A stretch of 33,707 nt of DNA from Paraclostridium benzoelyticum (GCF_001006285.1 NZ_LBBT01000141.1:1-33707); one strand, 5' to 3'; positions 9,568 through 17,877 are shown, counted from the stretch's first letter. Notes: a model not told the origin generated them from the sequence alone. Program-made: numbers and translations.

Positions 9568-10581
9568 CTATTTTTCTTTTGGATATGGAATATTTAAGTG
9601 TTCATATGCAAGCGGCATAGCAATTCTTCCTCTAGGCCCTCTATTTATAAATCCTAATTGAAGTAAATATGGCTCATATACATCCTCAATAGTGTTTCTG
9701 TCTTCGCCAATAGATGCTGCCAATGTATCCAATCCTACTGGTCCTCCCTTAAACTTTTCAATTATTGTACACAGTAATTTTTCATCAACATAGTCAAGTC
9801 CTAAACTATCTACTCCTAATAATTCTAAAGCGTCATTTGCAACTTCATCAGTTATATTCCCATCTGCTCTAACTTGTGCATAGTCTCTAACTCTTTTTAA
9901 CAATCTATTTGCAATTCTTGGAGTTCCTCTAGATCTTCTTGCAATCTCTGTTGCTCCTCCTATTTGAATTTCAGCTCCTAAAATAGAAGATGACCTTATT
10001 ACGATTTGAGCAAGTTCTTCAACTGTATAATAATCTAGTTTACATATAACCCCAAATCTATCTCTTAATGGATTAGTTAGCATACCTGCTTTTGTAGTCG
10101 CTCCAATTAATGTGAATTTAGGCAAATCAAGTCGTATACTTCTTGCAGATGGACCTTTACCTATAATTATATCTAAACAATAATCTTCCATTGCAGAGTA
10201 TAAAACTTCTTCAACTGTTCTACTTATTCTATGAACCTCATCTATAAATAAAACATCATTTTCATTTAAGTTTGTAAGTATAGCTGCTAAATCTCCAGCT
10301 CTTTCTATTGCAGGTCCTGACGTTATTCTAAGATTAACCCCCATCTCACTAGCTATTATAGATGCAAGTGTTGTTTTTCCAAGACCTGGTGGTCCATACA
10401 GTAAAACATGGTCCAACTGCTCATTCCTAGCTTTTGCTGCCTCTATAAATATTTTTAATAATTCCTTTGCCTTATTTTGACCTAAATAATCATCTAGACT
10501 CTTTGGCCTTAAATTATTTTCTATGTCTACATCTTCATTTTGCATCGATGATGTTATAATTCTATTTTCATCTTCAAACAT
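9568..10581 (-). CDS. ruvB: Holliday junction branch-migration ATPase RuvB
   Basis: 337-residue AAA+ motor that drives Holliday-junction branch migration with RuvA. It shows [16 protein letters not shown] at the start, Walker A GPPGLGKT (63-70), Walker B LFIDEVHR (112-118), sensor 1 [10 protein letters not shown] with the following arginine region LRDRFG, and the C-terminal winged-helix part with [14 protein letters not shown]. Length is typical. It lies 17 bases after ruvA in a ruvC-ruvA-ruvB operon and is followed by queA, a common clostridial arrangement. Confidence 0.98.
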   Translation of the reverse strand: MFEDENRIITSSMQNEDVDIENNLRPKSLDDYLGQNKAKELLKIFIEAAKARNEQLDHVLLYGPPGLGKTTLASIIASEMGVNLRITSGPAIERAGDLAAILTNLNENDVLFIDEVHRISRTVEEVLYSAMEDYCLDIIIGKGPSARSIRLDLPKFTLIGATTKAGMLTNPLRDRFGVICKLDYYTVEELAQIVIRSSSILGAEIQIGGATEIARRSRGTPRIANRLLKRVRDYAQVRADGNITDEVANDALELLGVDSLGLDYVDEKLLCTIIEKFKGGPVGLDTLAASIGEDRNTIEDVYEPYLLQLGFINRGPRGRIAMPLAYEHLNIPYPKEK

Positions 10582-10598
10582 ATTTCAAATTTCCCCCT

Positions 10599-11201
10599 CT
10601 ATCTAAGAGATTTACTCATAATATAACTTAACGATTTTTTTATTATATCCTCTGTATTCATTCCATCTTTTTTACATTTATCAACTGCATCTTTAGATTC
10701 TTGAGATGAATAACCTAATGCAATAAGTGCATCAACTGCTTCATCTTGTGATATAGCTATTGGCATTTGGCTAAGAAGTGTAGGCTCAAACTCTATGTTA
10801 TTTTTATCAATTTTATCTTTTAGTTCTAATATAATTCTTTCAGCAGTTTTTTTTCCAACCCCTGGGGCCTTTGACATTTTAGCTACATCTTCACTAACTA
10901 TATATGCACCTATTTGTTTCGGTGTAGCAAAAGATAAAATTCCTAAAGCTACCTTAGGTCCTATTTTAGAAACTGAATTTAATAACTCAAACATTTTTAA
11001 TTCTTCTTTTGTTGAAAACCCACATAAACTCATGTCATCTTCTCTAACAATTAGCTTAGTATGAATTTTACATTCTTTTCCTAATTTTACATCTGCCAAA
11101 GTATTTGCTGATACATTTACTTTATATCCAATGTAATTCGCCTCTATTACTAAACTATCTAAGTTTATTTCTTCTATTTTACCTTTTATATAACTATACA
11201 T
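10599..11201 (-). CDS. ruvA: Holliday junction DNA-binding protein RuvA
   Basis: 200-residue RuvA, which forms the tetrameric junction-binding scaffold for RuvB. Visible are the N-terminal OB domain ([12 protein letters not shown]), the paired helix-hairpin-helix region ([19 protein letters not shown] and [20 protein letters not shown]), and the C-terminal RuvB-contacting domain ([20 protein letters not shown]). Its ATG at 11201 overlaps the end of ruvC by 8 bases, with ribosome site GGGGGG inside ruvC, suggesting translational coupling. Confidence 0.98.
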   Translation of the reverse strand: MYSYIKGKIEEINLDSLVIEANYIGYKVNVSANTLADVKLGKECKIHTKLIVREDDMSLCGFSTKEELKMFELLNSVSKIGPKVALGILSFATPKQIGAYIVSEDVAKMSKAPGVGKKTAERIILELKDKIDKNNIEFEPTLLSQMPIAISQDEAVDALIALGYSSQESKDAVDKCKKDGMNTEDIIKKSLSYIMSKSLR

Positions 11202-11703
11202 ATTGCCCCCCTATGTTCTTTAATGTTTTTTCTAATTTATTTGAATGACAATGGCATATTGCAACTGCTAATGCATCTGCTACATCATCTGGTTTTGGTA
11301 TAGCCTTTAAGTTTAAAAATGACTTAACCATTTGTTGGACTTGAGCTTTCTGAGCCCTACCGTATCCAACTACTCCTTGTTTAACTTGAAGAGGAGTATA
11401 TTCATATACAGGTATATTGTTATGTGCACAGGCAAGCATTGTAACTCCTCTCGCTTGTGCTACAGTTATAGCTGTTTTTACATTTTTATTAAAGAACAAC
11501 TCTTCAATTCCAACTTCGTCAATATTATAATTTTTTATAAGCATATCTATTCCTTTATATACAAGCTCTAATCTTCTTAATATATCCATGTGTGCTGGAG
11601 TAGTAACCGCTCCATAGTCAATAACTCTGAACTTATTATTTTTATATTCTATAATTCCATAACCAACAATAGCAATTCCTGGATCTATACCTAAAATAAT
11701 CAT
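11194..11703 (-). CDS. ruvC: Crossover junction endodeoxyribonuclease RuvC
   Basis: RuvC resolves Holliday junctions. A longer open frame reaches 11760, but the family always begins next to the first catalytic aspartate, and the ATG at 11703 ([16 protein letters not shown]) with AAGGAG 12 bases upstream gives 169 residues, the usual length. The acidic active site is present: D6 in ILGIDPG, the glutamate of VGIEELFF, and the C-terminal pair in [15 protein letters not shown]. First gene of the ruvCAB operon; overlaps ruvA by 8 bases. Confidence 0.97.
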   Translation of the reverse strand: MIILGIDPGIAIVGYGIIEYKNNKFRVIDYGAVTTPAHMDILRRLELVYKGIDMLIKNYNIDEVGIEELFFNKNVKTAITVAQARGVTMLACAHNNIPVYEYTPLQVKQGVVGYGRAQKAQVQQMVKSFLNLKAIPKPDDVADALAVAICHCHSNKLEKTLKNIGGQYV

Positions 11704-11776
11704 ATTTTGAAATAACTCCTTTTTACGAAACTTACGTTCTATATTAATATATAATAACATATTTAGCTATAAACTA

Positions 11777-11812
11777 TAAAGAGATGAAAAGTTTCCCTTT
11801 CATCTCTTTGTA
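11777..11812 (-). terminator. Hairpin between BofC-domain gene and ruvC
   Basis: 12-bp inverted repeat, arms AAAGAGATGAAA (11778-11789) and TTTCATCTCTTT (11798-11809), loop of 8 bases. The T tract on the minus strand is short and interrupted. It lies between the stop of the gene ending at 11838 and the start of ruvC, so it probably terminates the upstream gene. Confidence 0.55.
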
Positions 11813-11837
11813 GTATTGGTTATGAGTTTATATTTTT

Positions 11838-12437
11838 TCAACTTCCAAAGTCTTCTAATTTTGAATAAATTTCATCTTGCGATTTTGCAAATATTCCGGA
11901 TTTAACTTCTTCTTGAACTTTTTTAGGTAAAGACTCCGTTTCAATTTCTGTATTTTCTATAAATTCTCTATCGCCTTTTTCATTGTACTTGTAAACATTT
12001 AATAAACCTTTATTATCAACTATAGCAAATTGATTAGCCTTACTAGCATCATTAAATGTTTCTCTTTCTTGTAAAGTAATTTCATATGTATCTAGTTTTT
12101 TTATGCTTCTATTAGGATATTTAGTTGATAAGTACTTAGTTATATCTTCTTTTGATTTTCCAACTAAATCTTTCGGTATCGTACCGATCATTATTGGAGC
12201 TTCTTTGCTAGGTGTGCCGTCTTCAAGTGTCTTTTCTACCCAAATTTCACAATCTTCACTTAAATTAAAAATTTCTTTAGCTGTTGTCTCTTCTTTCTTT
12301 TGCTCTGAATTGCTCTTTTTAGAAATATCTTCATTTGTTGATTTAAATCCTACATAAATCCCTCCAGCGAGAACTACTATGCCTAAAATTATAACAATTG
12401 GTATTCGCCAAGGAAATTCTTTTTTCTTTTCGAACAT
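11838..12437 (-). CDS. Membrane-anchored BofC C-terminal-domain protein
   Basis: 199 residues from the ATG at 12437, chosen over an upstream frame start because AAGGAGGT lies directly before it. An N-terminal basic stretch (MFEKKKEFPWR) precedes one transmembrane helix (about 12-32), then a charged linker, then a domain with the features of the BofC C-terminal family: DLVGKSKEDITKYLSTKYPN, an aromatic strand region, the strand pair around LLNVYKYNEKG, and the terminal LPKKVQEEVKSGIFAKSQDE / KLEDFGS. In Bacillus, BofC is an intermembrane-space protein that restrains the SpoIVB protease during sporulation. A SpoIVB-type protease is encoded 12 kb away in this window, but BofC-like domains are also found in proteins of unknown role, so function is open. 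The other BofC domain is not recognised here. Confidence 0.72.
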   Translation of the reverse strand: MFEKKKEFPWRIPIVIILGIVVLAGGIYVGFKSTNEDISKKSNSEQKKEETTAKEIFNLSEDCEIWVEKTLEDGTPSKEAPIMIGTIPKDLVGKSKEDITKYLSTKYPNRSIKKLDTYEITLQERETFNDASKANQFAIVDNKGLLNVYKYNEKGDREFIENTEIETESLPKKVQEEVKSGIFAKSQDEIYSKLEDFGS

Positions 12438-12550
12438 TAAAAACAACCTCCTTATATCGGATATTTTTTCCAATTGTTTAGTTTTTATACATTTTTTACA
12501 TTTATTATCATATTTTATTTTAAATATTTTTCTCTCCCTAGTCTCATTTA

Positions 12551-12580
12551 TTGATAAATTTTCATATTATACTTTATAAA
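12551..12580 (+). promoter_or_regulatory. Possible sigma-A promoter for the gene at 12607
   Basis: TTGATA (12551-12556) and TATAAA (12575-12580) separated by 18 bases, 26 bases upstream of the chosen start codon. In such AT-rich sequence chance matches are common, so support is modest. Confidence 0.35.
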
Positions 12581-12606
12581 TATGATTTTTGATGGAGGTG
12601 AAAAGA

Positions 12607-12924
12607 TTGAGTATCGATAATGAATTACTATCAAGAATTGAATTTATTGAATTTAAGCAAAAAGTTTTATTATTAAAACATCCTGCTCATAAAGCTACTA
12701 TATTTGCAGAGCTAAATTTATACGAATTTTTATCTATTAGAGATTATGTGAAAAATTTTGAATATTATTTAGAAAATGGATATAATTTTGACTTCAAGAG
12801 CTTTGAATCAGGCTTATATGATTTAATACCTAAACTAAAAACTTATCCAGAAAGTTCAATCTTAATCTCAAAAATACTAATGAATATATCAAACTTCAAT
12901 AAATTATTTGATTCAAATAATTAG
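12607..12924 (+). CDS. Small protein of unknown function
   Basis: Not recognised. 105 residues from a TTG start at 12607, chosen because a strong GGAGGTG ribosome site (12594-12600) lies six bases upstream; the longer frame beginning at 12589 would include that site. The protein is acidic-to-neutral, rich in Leu, Ile, Phe and Asn, without signal peptide or membrane segment, and is probably all-helical (segments near residues 1-22, 30-52 and 62-100). No metal-binding or catalytic motif is visible. It is divergent from the BofC-domain gene and stands 100 bases before the DUF1540 gene on the same strand. The plausible start, ribosome site and promoter-like sequence support a real gene. Confidence 0.65.
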   Translation: MSIDNELLSRIEFIEFKQKVLLLKHPAHKATIFAELNLYEFLSIRDYVKNFEYYLENGYNFDFKSFESGLYDLIPKLKTYPESSILISKILMNISNFNKLFDSNN

Positions 12925-13024
12925 TTATGTGACTTTGAAAGTTTATATTGCCTTTTTTTATAAAGTATATCTATAAATCCTTTTGGAGATAATTTTAATA
13001 AATACTATTTTAGGAGGATTTATT

Positions 13025-13348
13025 ATGGATAAAATTAAATGTAGTGTTAATAACTGTTCTCATAATAGTAAAGGTTTATGTTATGCAGATAGAGTTAATA
13101 TTCAAGGAAGTTCAGCTCAAACAAAAGAACATACAGCATGTGCATCATTTTTAGAAAATGCAGTTTATAGTGAGCTTACTAACAATACTAACGGTAGGGG
13201 AGCTTGCTCTTGCCTTTTCTGTAAAGTAGACACTTGTTCACATAATTCAAACAACCTGTGTACTTTAGAATCTATTGATGTCTGTCCTGATACTGGTAGA
13301 CCTAATCTTTACTCTGAAACAAGTTGTTCAAGTTTTAAATGTAAATAA
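13025..13348 (+). CDS. DUF1540 protein with two Cys-rich repeats
   Basis: 107 residues from the ATG at 13025 (AGGAGG at 13012-13017; an upstream in-frame ATG at 12983 lacks a ribosome site). It contains two copies of the DUF1540 module: residues 4-40 (IKCSVNNCSHNSKGLC followed by CASF) and about 61-105 (CSCLFCKVDTCSHNSNNLC followed by CSSFKC). Each module has four regularly spaced cysteines plus a His-Asn pair, which suggests metal binding, although the family has no established function. The gene ends in a strong terminator shared with convergent yebC. Confidence 0.88.
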   Translation: MDKIKCSVNNCSHNSKGLCYADRVNIQGSSAQTKEHTACASFLENAVYSELTNNTNGRGACSCLFCKVDTCSHNSNNLCTLESIDVCPDTGRPNLYSETSCSSFKCK

Positions 13349-13382
13349 TAAAAAAAGGAGATATTTATATCTCCTTTTTTTT
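13349..13382. terminator. Bidirectional terminator between DUF1540 gene and yebC
   Basis: Hairpin with arms AAAGGAGATAT and ATATCTCCTTT flanked by A- and T-runs on both sides (A run at about 13349-13356, T run at about 13374-13382), placed exactly between two convergent genes. It should work on both strands. Confidence 0.85.
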
Positions 13383-13383
13383 A

Positions 13384-14106
13384 TTATTCTTCTATCTCCC
13401 AGTTATGAGCTATATTTTGAACATCATCATCATCTTCTAGCATATCTACTAATCTATTCATGAACTTTAATTGCTCTTCTTCTGTTAATTTAGTAGTTGT
13501 TTGTGGTAATAATTTAACTTCTGCTGATATAAAGTTATATCCTTTAGCTTCTAATTCGTCTCTAACAGCTTGGAAGTCTTCTGGAGAAGTTACTACTTCA
13601 AACCCATCTTCTTCAACTATTAAATCTTCAGCTCCAGCTTCTAATGCTACATCCATTAACTCTTCTTCAGATACATCATCAGTTGCTTCTATTAATATTT
13701 GACCTTTTCTATCAAACATAAATGAAACACATCCACTAGTTCCTAAGTTTCCACCATTTTTATCGAAGTAATATCTAACATTTCCTGCCGTTCTGTTTTT
13801 GTTGTCAGTTAAAGTTTCTACTATTACTGCAACTCCGCCTGGTCCGTACCCTTCATAAACTATAGTTTCAAAGTTTTCGTTGGCTCCACCACCAGCACCT
13901 TTAGCTATAGCTCTATCTATATTATCATTAGGCATATTGTCTGCTTTAGCTTTATCTATTGCTGCTTTTAGTGTTGCATTGTATTCCGGATTTCCTCCAC
14001 CTTCTTTAGCTGCAACCGCTATAGCTCTTGCATGTTTTGTAAATATTTTTGCTCTCTTAGCGTCTTGTTTACCTTTTTTGTTGATTATGTTTCCTATACG
14101 TCCCAT
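13384..14106 (-). CDS. yebC: YebC/PmpR-family protein
   Basis: 240-residue YebC-family protein. Typical features are the N-terminal [29 protein letters not shown], the [23 protein letters not shown] block, [23 protein letters not shown], and FDRKGQI followed by an acidic C-terminal domain ending in a [13 protein letters not shown] element. Long annotated as a transcription regulator; members of the family are now known to help ribosomes through polyproline-like stretches in some bacteria, so the DNA-binding role should be treated with care. Monocistronic by position: it ends in a shared terminator and is preceded by a 157-base gap. Confidence 0.96.
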   Translation of the reverse strand: MGRIGNIINKKGKQDAKRAKIFTKHARAIAVAAKEGGGNPEYNATLKAAIDKAKADNMPNDNIDRAIAKGAGGGANENFETIVYEGYGPGGVAVIVETLTDNKNRTAGNVRYYFDKNGGNLGTSGCVSFMFDRKGQILIEATDDVSEEELMDVALEAGAEDLIVEEDGFEVVTSPEDFQAVRDELEAKGYNFISAEVKLLPQTTTKLTEEEQLKFMNRLVDMLEDDDDVQNIAHNWEIEE

Positions 14107-14263
14107 AATTCCACTCCTTGCTATGTAAATTAAAATAAAGTTGCGTTATGCTTATATTTTATATAAGGATATTTAATACGTAATATAACTTTAATATATG
14201 AATATTTTGTAAGTTATACTATATATACACCGTAATTTTAGCATAAAACATTAATTTAGTAAA

Positions 14264-15019
14264 TTAGAACTTAGGCGGTGCTGCTGCTGTATGTCTTTTA
14301 TGTTCACTAATTCTATGAAGTCTTGCTATTATATCTTGGTCTTTTTGAGGAACCTTTTTCATTTCTCCTTTTACAACAGCATCTATCATGTCATAAGTTG
14401 TACCCATTTCATTTTCATCAGTTTGACCTTCCCAAAGCCCAGCTGATGGAGCTTTATTTATAATGTCATCATGAACACCTAAAGCTTTTGCCCACTCATA
14501 TACTTCTCTTTTCGTTAGGTTTGCTAGAGGAACTAAATCAACGCCTCCATCTCCATACTTAGTGAAATAACCTGTGTGAATTTCTGCTGCATTATCAGTT
14601 CCCACAACTAAATAACCTAAATTATTTGCAACTGTATATACTGTACTCATTCTTATTCTAGCTCTTAAGTTAGCATCACTCATTCTATCATTTTTTTCTT
14701 TATAAAGCCCCTTATTTTTTAAACCATCAGTAACTTTATTGTATATTCCAACTTGTTCATCAGTTAAATCTAAATCTAAATGTTCTATTTCACAACCATC
14801 TATTACTTTAAGTGCATCTAATCTATCTTGAGGATTACTTTTTATACTCATAATTACACCCATTGAATCTTTTGGAAAAGCTTTTTTTATAAGGTAAGCA
14901 ACTACTGCAGAATCTATACCTCCAGACACACCTACTATTAAACCATTAGTATTTGATTCTTTTACTTTTTCTCTTAACCAATCTACTGTTTTATCTATTT
15001 TAAAATTTATATCTGTCAT
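14264..15019 (-). CDS. nadE: Ammonia-dependent NAD+ synthetase
   Basis: 251-residue NadE, which amidates nicotinate adenine dinucleotide to NAD+ using ATP and ammonia. The P-loop pyrophosphatase motif VGVSGGIDSAV (S32-S37) is clear, followed by NLRARIRMSTVYTVAN, the substrate segment GTDNAAEIHTGYFTKYGDGGVDL and PSAGLWEGQTDE. The C-terminal HKRHTAAAPP is typical. There is no glutaminase (CN-hydrolase) domain, so ammonia must be supplied directly. AAGGAGGAAG lies upstream of the ATG. Divergent from the permease half genes. Confidence 0.97.
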   Translation of the reverse strand: MTDINFKIDKTVDWLREKVKESNTNGLIVGVSGGIDSAVVAYLIKKAFPKDSMGVIMSIKSNPQDRLDALKVIDGCEIEHLDLDLTDEQVGIYNKVTDGLKNKGLYKEKNDRMSDANLRARIRMSTVYTVANNLGYLVVGTDNAAEIHTGYFTKYGDGGVDLVPLANLTKREVYEWAKALGVHDDIINKAPSAGLWEGQTDENEMGTTYDMIDAVVKGEMKKVPQKDQDIIARLHRISEHKRHTAAAPPKF

Positions 15020-15127
15020 TACACTTCCTCCTTACATTTTATGGATAACCCAATTATATCAGATATTTTTATTTTAATTAAATATAATTTATGCTTTATG
15101 TTAAAAATAATTCAAGAAGGTGATATT

Positions 15128-15496
15128 ATGGAAAAAAAATTTTTAAATTTCAATATTAAAAATTCATTTATAGGTTTAATCACAGGCTTTATAAATGGCG
15201 TTTTTGGGTCTGGTGGTGGAACGCTTTTAGTTCCTATTTTAAATAACATTTTAAAAGTAGAAGAACATAAGTCTCACGCTACAGCACTTGCAATAATATT
15301 GTTTCTAACAACTACAAGTTCATTTATATATGTTTCTCAAGGTACGTATGATTTAAATACAACGCTTAAAGTAGCTATAGGAAGTATTGTTGGAGGTATT
15401 GTTGGCGCTAAAATACTTTGTAAATTGACTGGAAGATTTTTAAGAATATCTTTTGGATCTATAATGATCATAGCTGCATTAAGGATGGTGTTTTAA
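15128..15496 (+). CDS. TauE/SafE-type permease, N-terminal half as separate protein
   Basis: 122 residues from the ATG at 15128 (AGAAGGTGAT upstream; the earlier in-frame ATG at 15041 lacks a ribosome site). The protein has about four membrane helices and the family signature GFINGVFGSGGGTLLVPIL near its start, then HKSHATALAIILFLTTTSS. Complete TauE/SafE (DUF81) carriers have about 250 residues and two copies of this unit; here each copy is its own gene. The stop codon overlaps the next start in TAATG. The partner probably forms a heterodimer with this protein (inference). Substrate unknown; the family exports or takes up organosulfur anions such as sulfite or sulfoacetate. Confidence 0.88.
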   Translation: MEKKFLNFNIKNSFIGLITGFINGVFGSGGGTLLVPILNNILKVEEHKSHATALAIILFLTTTSSFIYVSQGTYDLNTTLKVAIGSIVGGIVGAKILCKLTGRFLRISFGSIMIIAALRMVF

Positions 15497-15873
15497 TGTT
15501 TCTTGTTTTACTTGGATTTTTTTCTGGAATAATAGGTGGTATGGGTATGGGTGGAGGTACAATATTAATTCCTGCATTAATATTATTTGCAAATATTGAT
15601 CCTAAAATAGCTCAAAGTATAAATTTACTTTCATCCATACCTATGACTATATTCGCTTTATTGATACATATAAAAAATAAAAAGGTTATTTTAAAATTAG
15701 TAATACCAATAGCCTCATTTGGTATTTTAGGAGCTATATTTGGATCTTTTCTAGCAACATACCTATCATCAGAAGTTTTAAAAAAAGTTTTTGGAGTTTT
15801 TTTACTTGTAATAGGAGTTTTAGAAGTTAAAAAAGGTATTTTTAATCCAAATAAAAATAAATGTGAAAAATAA
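15496..15873 (+). CDS. TauE/SafE-type permease, C-terminal half as separate protein
   Basis: 125-residue membrane protein with the repeated family signature GFFSGIIGGMGMGGGTILIPALI at the N-terminus, KIAQSINLLSSIPMT and about four helices, ending in a basic tail. It is the second half-unit of a TauE/SafE carrier. Its ATG overlaps the stop of the first half by one base, in another reading frame, so the break is a clean gene boundary with coupled translation, not an obvious single-base frameshift. It is followed by a strong bidirectional terminator. Confidence 0.88.
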   Translation: MFLVLLGFFSGIIGGMGMGGGTILIPALILFANIDPKIAQSINLLSSIPMTIFALLIHIKNKKVILKLVIPIASFGILGAIFGSFLATYLSSEVLKKVFGVFLLVIGVLEVKKGIFNPNKNKCEK

Positions 15874-15879
15874 CAAAAT

Positions 15880-15927
15880 AGCCCAAGGTTTAATTTTTAT
15901 AAAATTAACTTTGGGCATTATTTTTTA
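15880..15927. terminator. Bidirectional terminator between permease and yigZ
   Basis: Long inverted repeat with outer arms GCCCAAGGTT (15881-15890) and AACTTTGGGC (15907-15916), an AT-rich inner stem, and T tracts on both strands. It separates convergent genes. Confidence 0.8.
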
Positions 15928-16563
15928 TACTACCACTTGTCCATCTTTTTCTGATAAATAGAACTCTTCTCCTAGATTTATCTGTGCTGTAGCACTTGTT
16001 ATATCATTAATTCTTTCTATAATAGCTTCTTTTTCATTTGCTCTTGAATATACTATTATCTCTACATTATCTTCGTAAATAGTGTCTTTTATAAAGTATC
16101 CCATATTCATTATTTCATTTTGGACTTTGCCAAGTTGATTATAATCTATTTTTATTTTAACTTCTTGATACATTATTTTTTCTATTATTTTTCCTGCTTC
16201 AAGACCTATTTTAGCACCTTTTGTATATGCTCTAACAAGTCCTCCTGCCCCTAACTTTATTCCTCCAAAGTATCTAGTCACAACAACTACAACATCTCTC
16301 AAATCTTCTTTTTTTATAACTTCTAATGTAGGTATACCTGCGGTTCCCTGTGGCTCGCCATCGTCACTATATCTTTGTATATTCATGCTTTTCCCTACAG
16401 TATATGCCCAAACATTATGTCTTGCATCTTTATGTTTTTTCTTTATTTCATTTATAAATTCAACAGCTTCTTCTTCTGTTTTTATAGGCTTAGCATATCC
16501 AATAAATGTAGATTTCTCTATTGTGATTTCATCCGTACCAAATTCATGCAGTGTTTTATACAT
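15925..16563 (-). CDS. YigZ/IMPACT (UPF0029) family protein
   Basis: 212-residue member of the IMPACT/YigZ family. The N-terminal domain carries the signature block KHKDARHNVWAYTVG, then RYSDDGEPQGTAGIP, VVVVTRYFGGIKLGAGGLVRAY; a C-terminal ferredoxin-like DUF1949 domain follows from about residue 140. The eukaryotic relative regulates Gcn2, whereas the bacterial role is not settled. AGGAGGAAG precedes the ATG. Function is not inferable from neighbours. Confidence 0.93.
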   Translation of the reverse strand: MYKTLHEFGTDEITIEKSTFIGYAKPIKTEEEAVEFINEIKKKHKDARHNVWAYTVGKSMNIQRYSDDGEPQGTAGIPTLEVIKKEDLRDVVVVVTRYFGGIKLGAGGLVRAYTKGAKIGLEAGKIIEKIMYQEVKIKIDYNQLGKVQNEIMNMGYFIKDTIYEDNVEIIVYSRANEKEAIIERINDITSATAQINLGEEFYLSEKDGQVVV

Positions 16564-16608
16564 CTACTTCCTCCTTAGCTTGTTTATGTACTAATTATAG
16601 TATACATA

Positions 16609-16680
16609 AATAGAACAAGGCAAATGCCCTGTTCTATAATTTAAGTACGAATAATTAAACCTTTAATTATTCGTACTATT
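16609..16680. terminator. Paired hairpins at the 3' end of the Nudix gene
   Basis: Two adjacent inverted repeats. One has arms at 16610-16621 and 16626-16637 with one mismatch. The other is a perfect 16-bp repeat, arms 16644-16659 and 16662-16677, with a two-base centre; it includes the Nudix stop codon and its last four codons. T tracts are clear only on the plus strand (16680 onward), so direction of termination is uncertain. Confidence 0.45.
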
Positions 16681-17091
16681 CTTTTTTAAATCTTTAAATT
16701 TTCTGTAAGAAATTTCTACAAGAGATTTTTCTTTGTTATGAGCTAACATATCTAAAGCATCTTTAACCTTAAAAAAACCAGCTTCTGTAATATCTTCATC
16801 ATTAATGTTGTACTCAGTGTTGTCGCTCTCCATTATGTACCACATTATAGCGTTACATACTTTTTGATGTCTAGTTTTTGAGTAAAATTCATACATAGTA
16901 TCTCCTGCCATATCTAGTACTTTAGCCTCAACCTCAACTTCGTCTTTAACCTTTTGTGGAGCTACTTCACTAGCGATATCATTCTCGCTTATTTTTCCTT
17001 TAGGAATAGTCCATTCACCTTTGTCGTTTTTTACTATTAATACTTTGTTTGCATAAAATACTATACCACCTGCACAACGTCTTAGTATCAT
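16663..17091 (-). CDS. Nudix-fold protein with degenerate Nudix box
   Basis: 142 residues from the ATG at 17091, chosen because GGGGGAG lies eight bases upstream and the sequence MILRRCAGGIVFYANKVLIV begins as Nudix proteins do. The fold is recognisable from GEWTIPKGKI, but the Nudix box, canonically GX5EX7REUXEEXGU, reads with D for the first E, Q-K in place of R-E, D-E in place of E-E, and E in place of the final G. The R-E pair includes a metal-binding glutamate, so hydrolase activity may be lost or altered. Such a divergent Nudix domain may bind rather than hydrolyse a nucleotide. Neighbours give no clue. Fold call fairly firm; enzymatic activity doubtful. Confidence 0.8.
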   Translation of the reverse strand: MILRRCAGGIVFYANKVLIVKNDKGEWTIPKGKISENDIASEVAPQKVKDEVEVEAKVLDMAGDTMYEFYSKTRHQKVCNAIMWYIMESDNTEYNINDEDITEAGFFKVKDALDMLAHNKEKSLVEISYRKFKDLKKNSTNN

Positions 17092-17203
17092 AATTAGACT
17101 CCCCCTACTAAACCATATTTTCACACCAAGATGTGGAGTTACACTACTTTAGTAATTTCTTTTGTTACTCCATTATATGTTAAATTTATATTGTTTATGT
17201 TAT

Positions 17204-17869
17204 CTATTGAGGAGTTTTTTCTAATTGATTTATAGTGTCTTCATACGCTCTAATTACATAATTTTTTTCAAAATTATTTTTATCTTTGAGCTTTTGTAAA
17301 ATACATAAACTCTCTTCATTTCCTACATTAGCAAGTGCCTTAGCGCAGTATTGTCTGGTTTGAGCATTCGAATCATAAAGCCCTTTATGAAAAATTTCCC
17401 TACTATCTACAGATGATATTTTTCTAAGAGCTGAATATGTTATTCTTCTTACATCAGAATGTCTATGATTTGTAAACTGATGTAGAATTTTTAAAAATCT
17501 TTCATCATTCAATTCCCCAGTTGCCCATATTAAAATCATAAGATCTTCTGCATTTTTCTCTGTCATAATTCTTTTGTATATTTTTCTCTTAAAATCTAAT
17601 AATTTTTCATCATTTAAAGAATTCATCAAGTCTATTCTTTCATCCTTACCTAGCTCTAAAAACTTATCCAAAATATCTTTAGATGATTCTATTTTACTTT
17701 TCATTAAAGATTTTATTTCTATTTTTGCCTTTATTAATTGTTCATTTATTTCTTGAACTTCAATATTTCTTATCTTACTTATTTGAGATACTGTCTTAGA
17801 TTCTTTGTATAGAAGATACGTTATAAAGTGATCTTCTAAATTTTCTATATTATCCCAAGATATATTCAT
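17204..17869 (-). CDS. HEAT-repeat protein coupled to hflX
   Basis: 221-residue protein, no signal peptide or membrane helix. The C-terminal half (about 115-215) holds HEAT-type helical repeats: DERFLKILHQFTNHRHSDVR, RITYSALRKISSVDSREIFH and RQYCAKALANVGNEESLCIL, with conserved Asp/Arg and Ala positions. The N-terminal part (about 15-60) has a compact helical stretch around KTVSQISKIRNIEVQEINEQ which could be a helix-turn-helix (low confidence). It starts 8 bases after the hflX stop, so the two are very likely co-transcribed and coupled. HEAT repeats mediate protein-protein contacts; a role with HflX or ribosomes is only suggested by position. Confidence 0.75.
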   Translation of the reverse strand: MNISWDNIENLEDHFITYLLYKESKTVSQISKIRNIEVQEINEQLIKAKIEIKSLMKSKIESSKDILDKFLELGKDERIDLMNSLNDEKLLDFKRKIYKRIMTEKNAEDLMILIWATGELNDERFLKILHQFTNHRHSDVRRITYSALRKISSVDSREIFHKGLYDSNAQTRQYCAKALANVGNEESLCILQKLKDKNNFEKNYVIRAYEDTINQLEKTPQ

Positions 17870-17877
17870 ATAACTAC

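Noticed and set aside
13460-14128. Two plus-strand open frames opposite yebC
   Set aside because: Antisense of a well-conserved gene, no ribosome sites or family match.
15128-15873. Frameshifted single permease pseudogene
   Set aside because: Both halves have starts, complete signatures and coupled TAATG overlap, so two intact genes are more likely.
17092-17203. Regulatory RNA or riboswitch in the gap between the HEAT and Nudix genes
   Set aside because: Only short imperfect repeats (TGGAGT/ACTCCA) are seen, without conserved riboswitch sequence.
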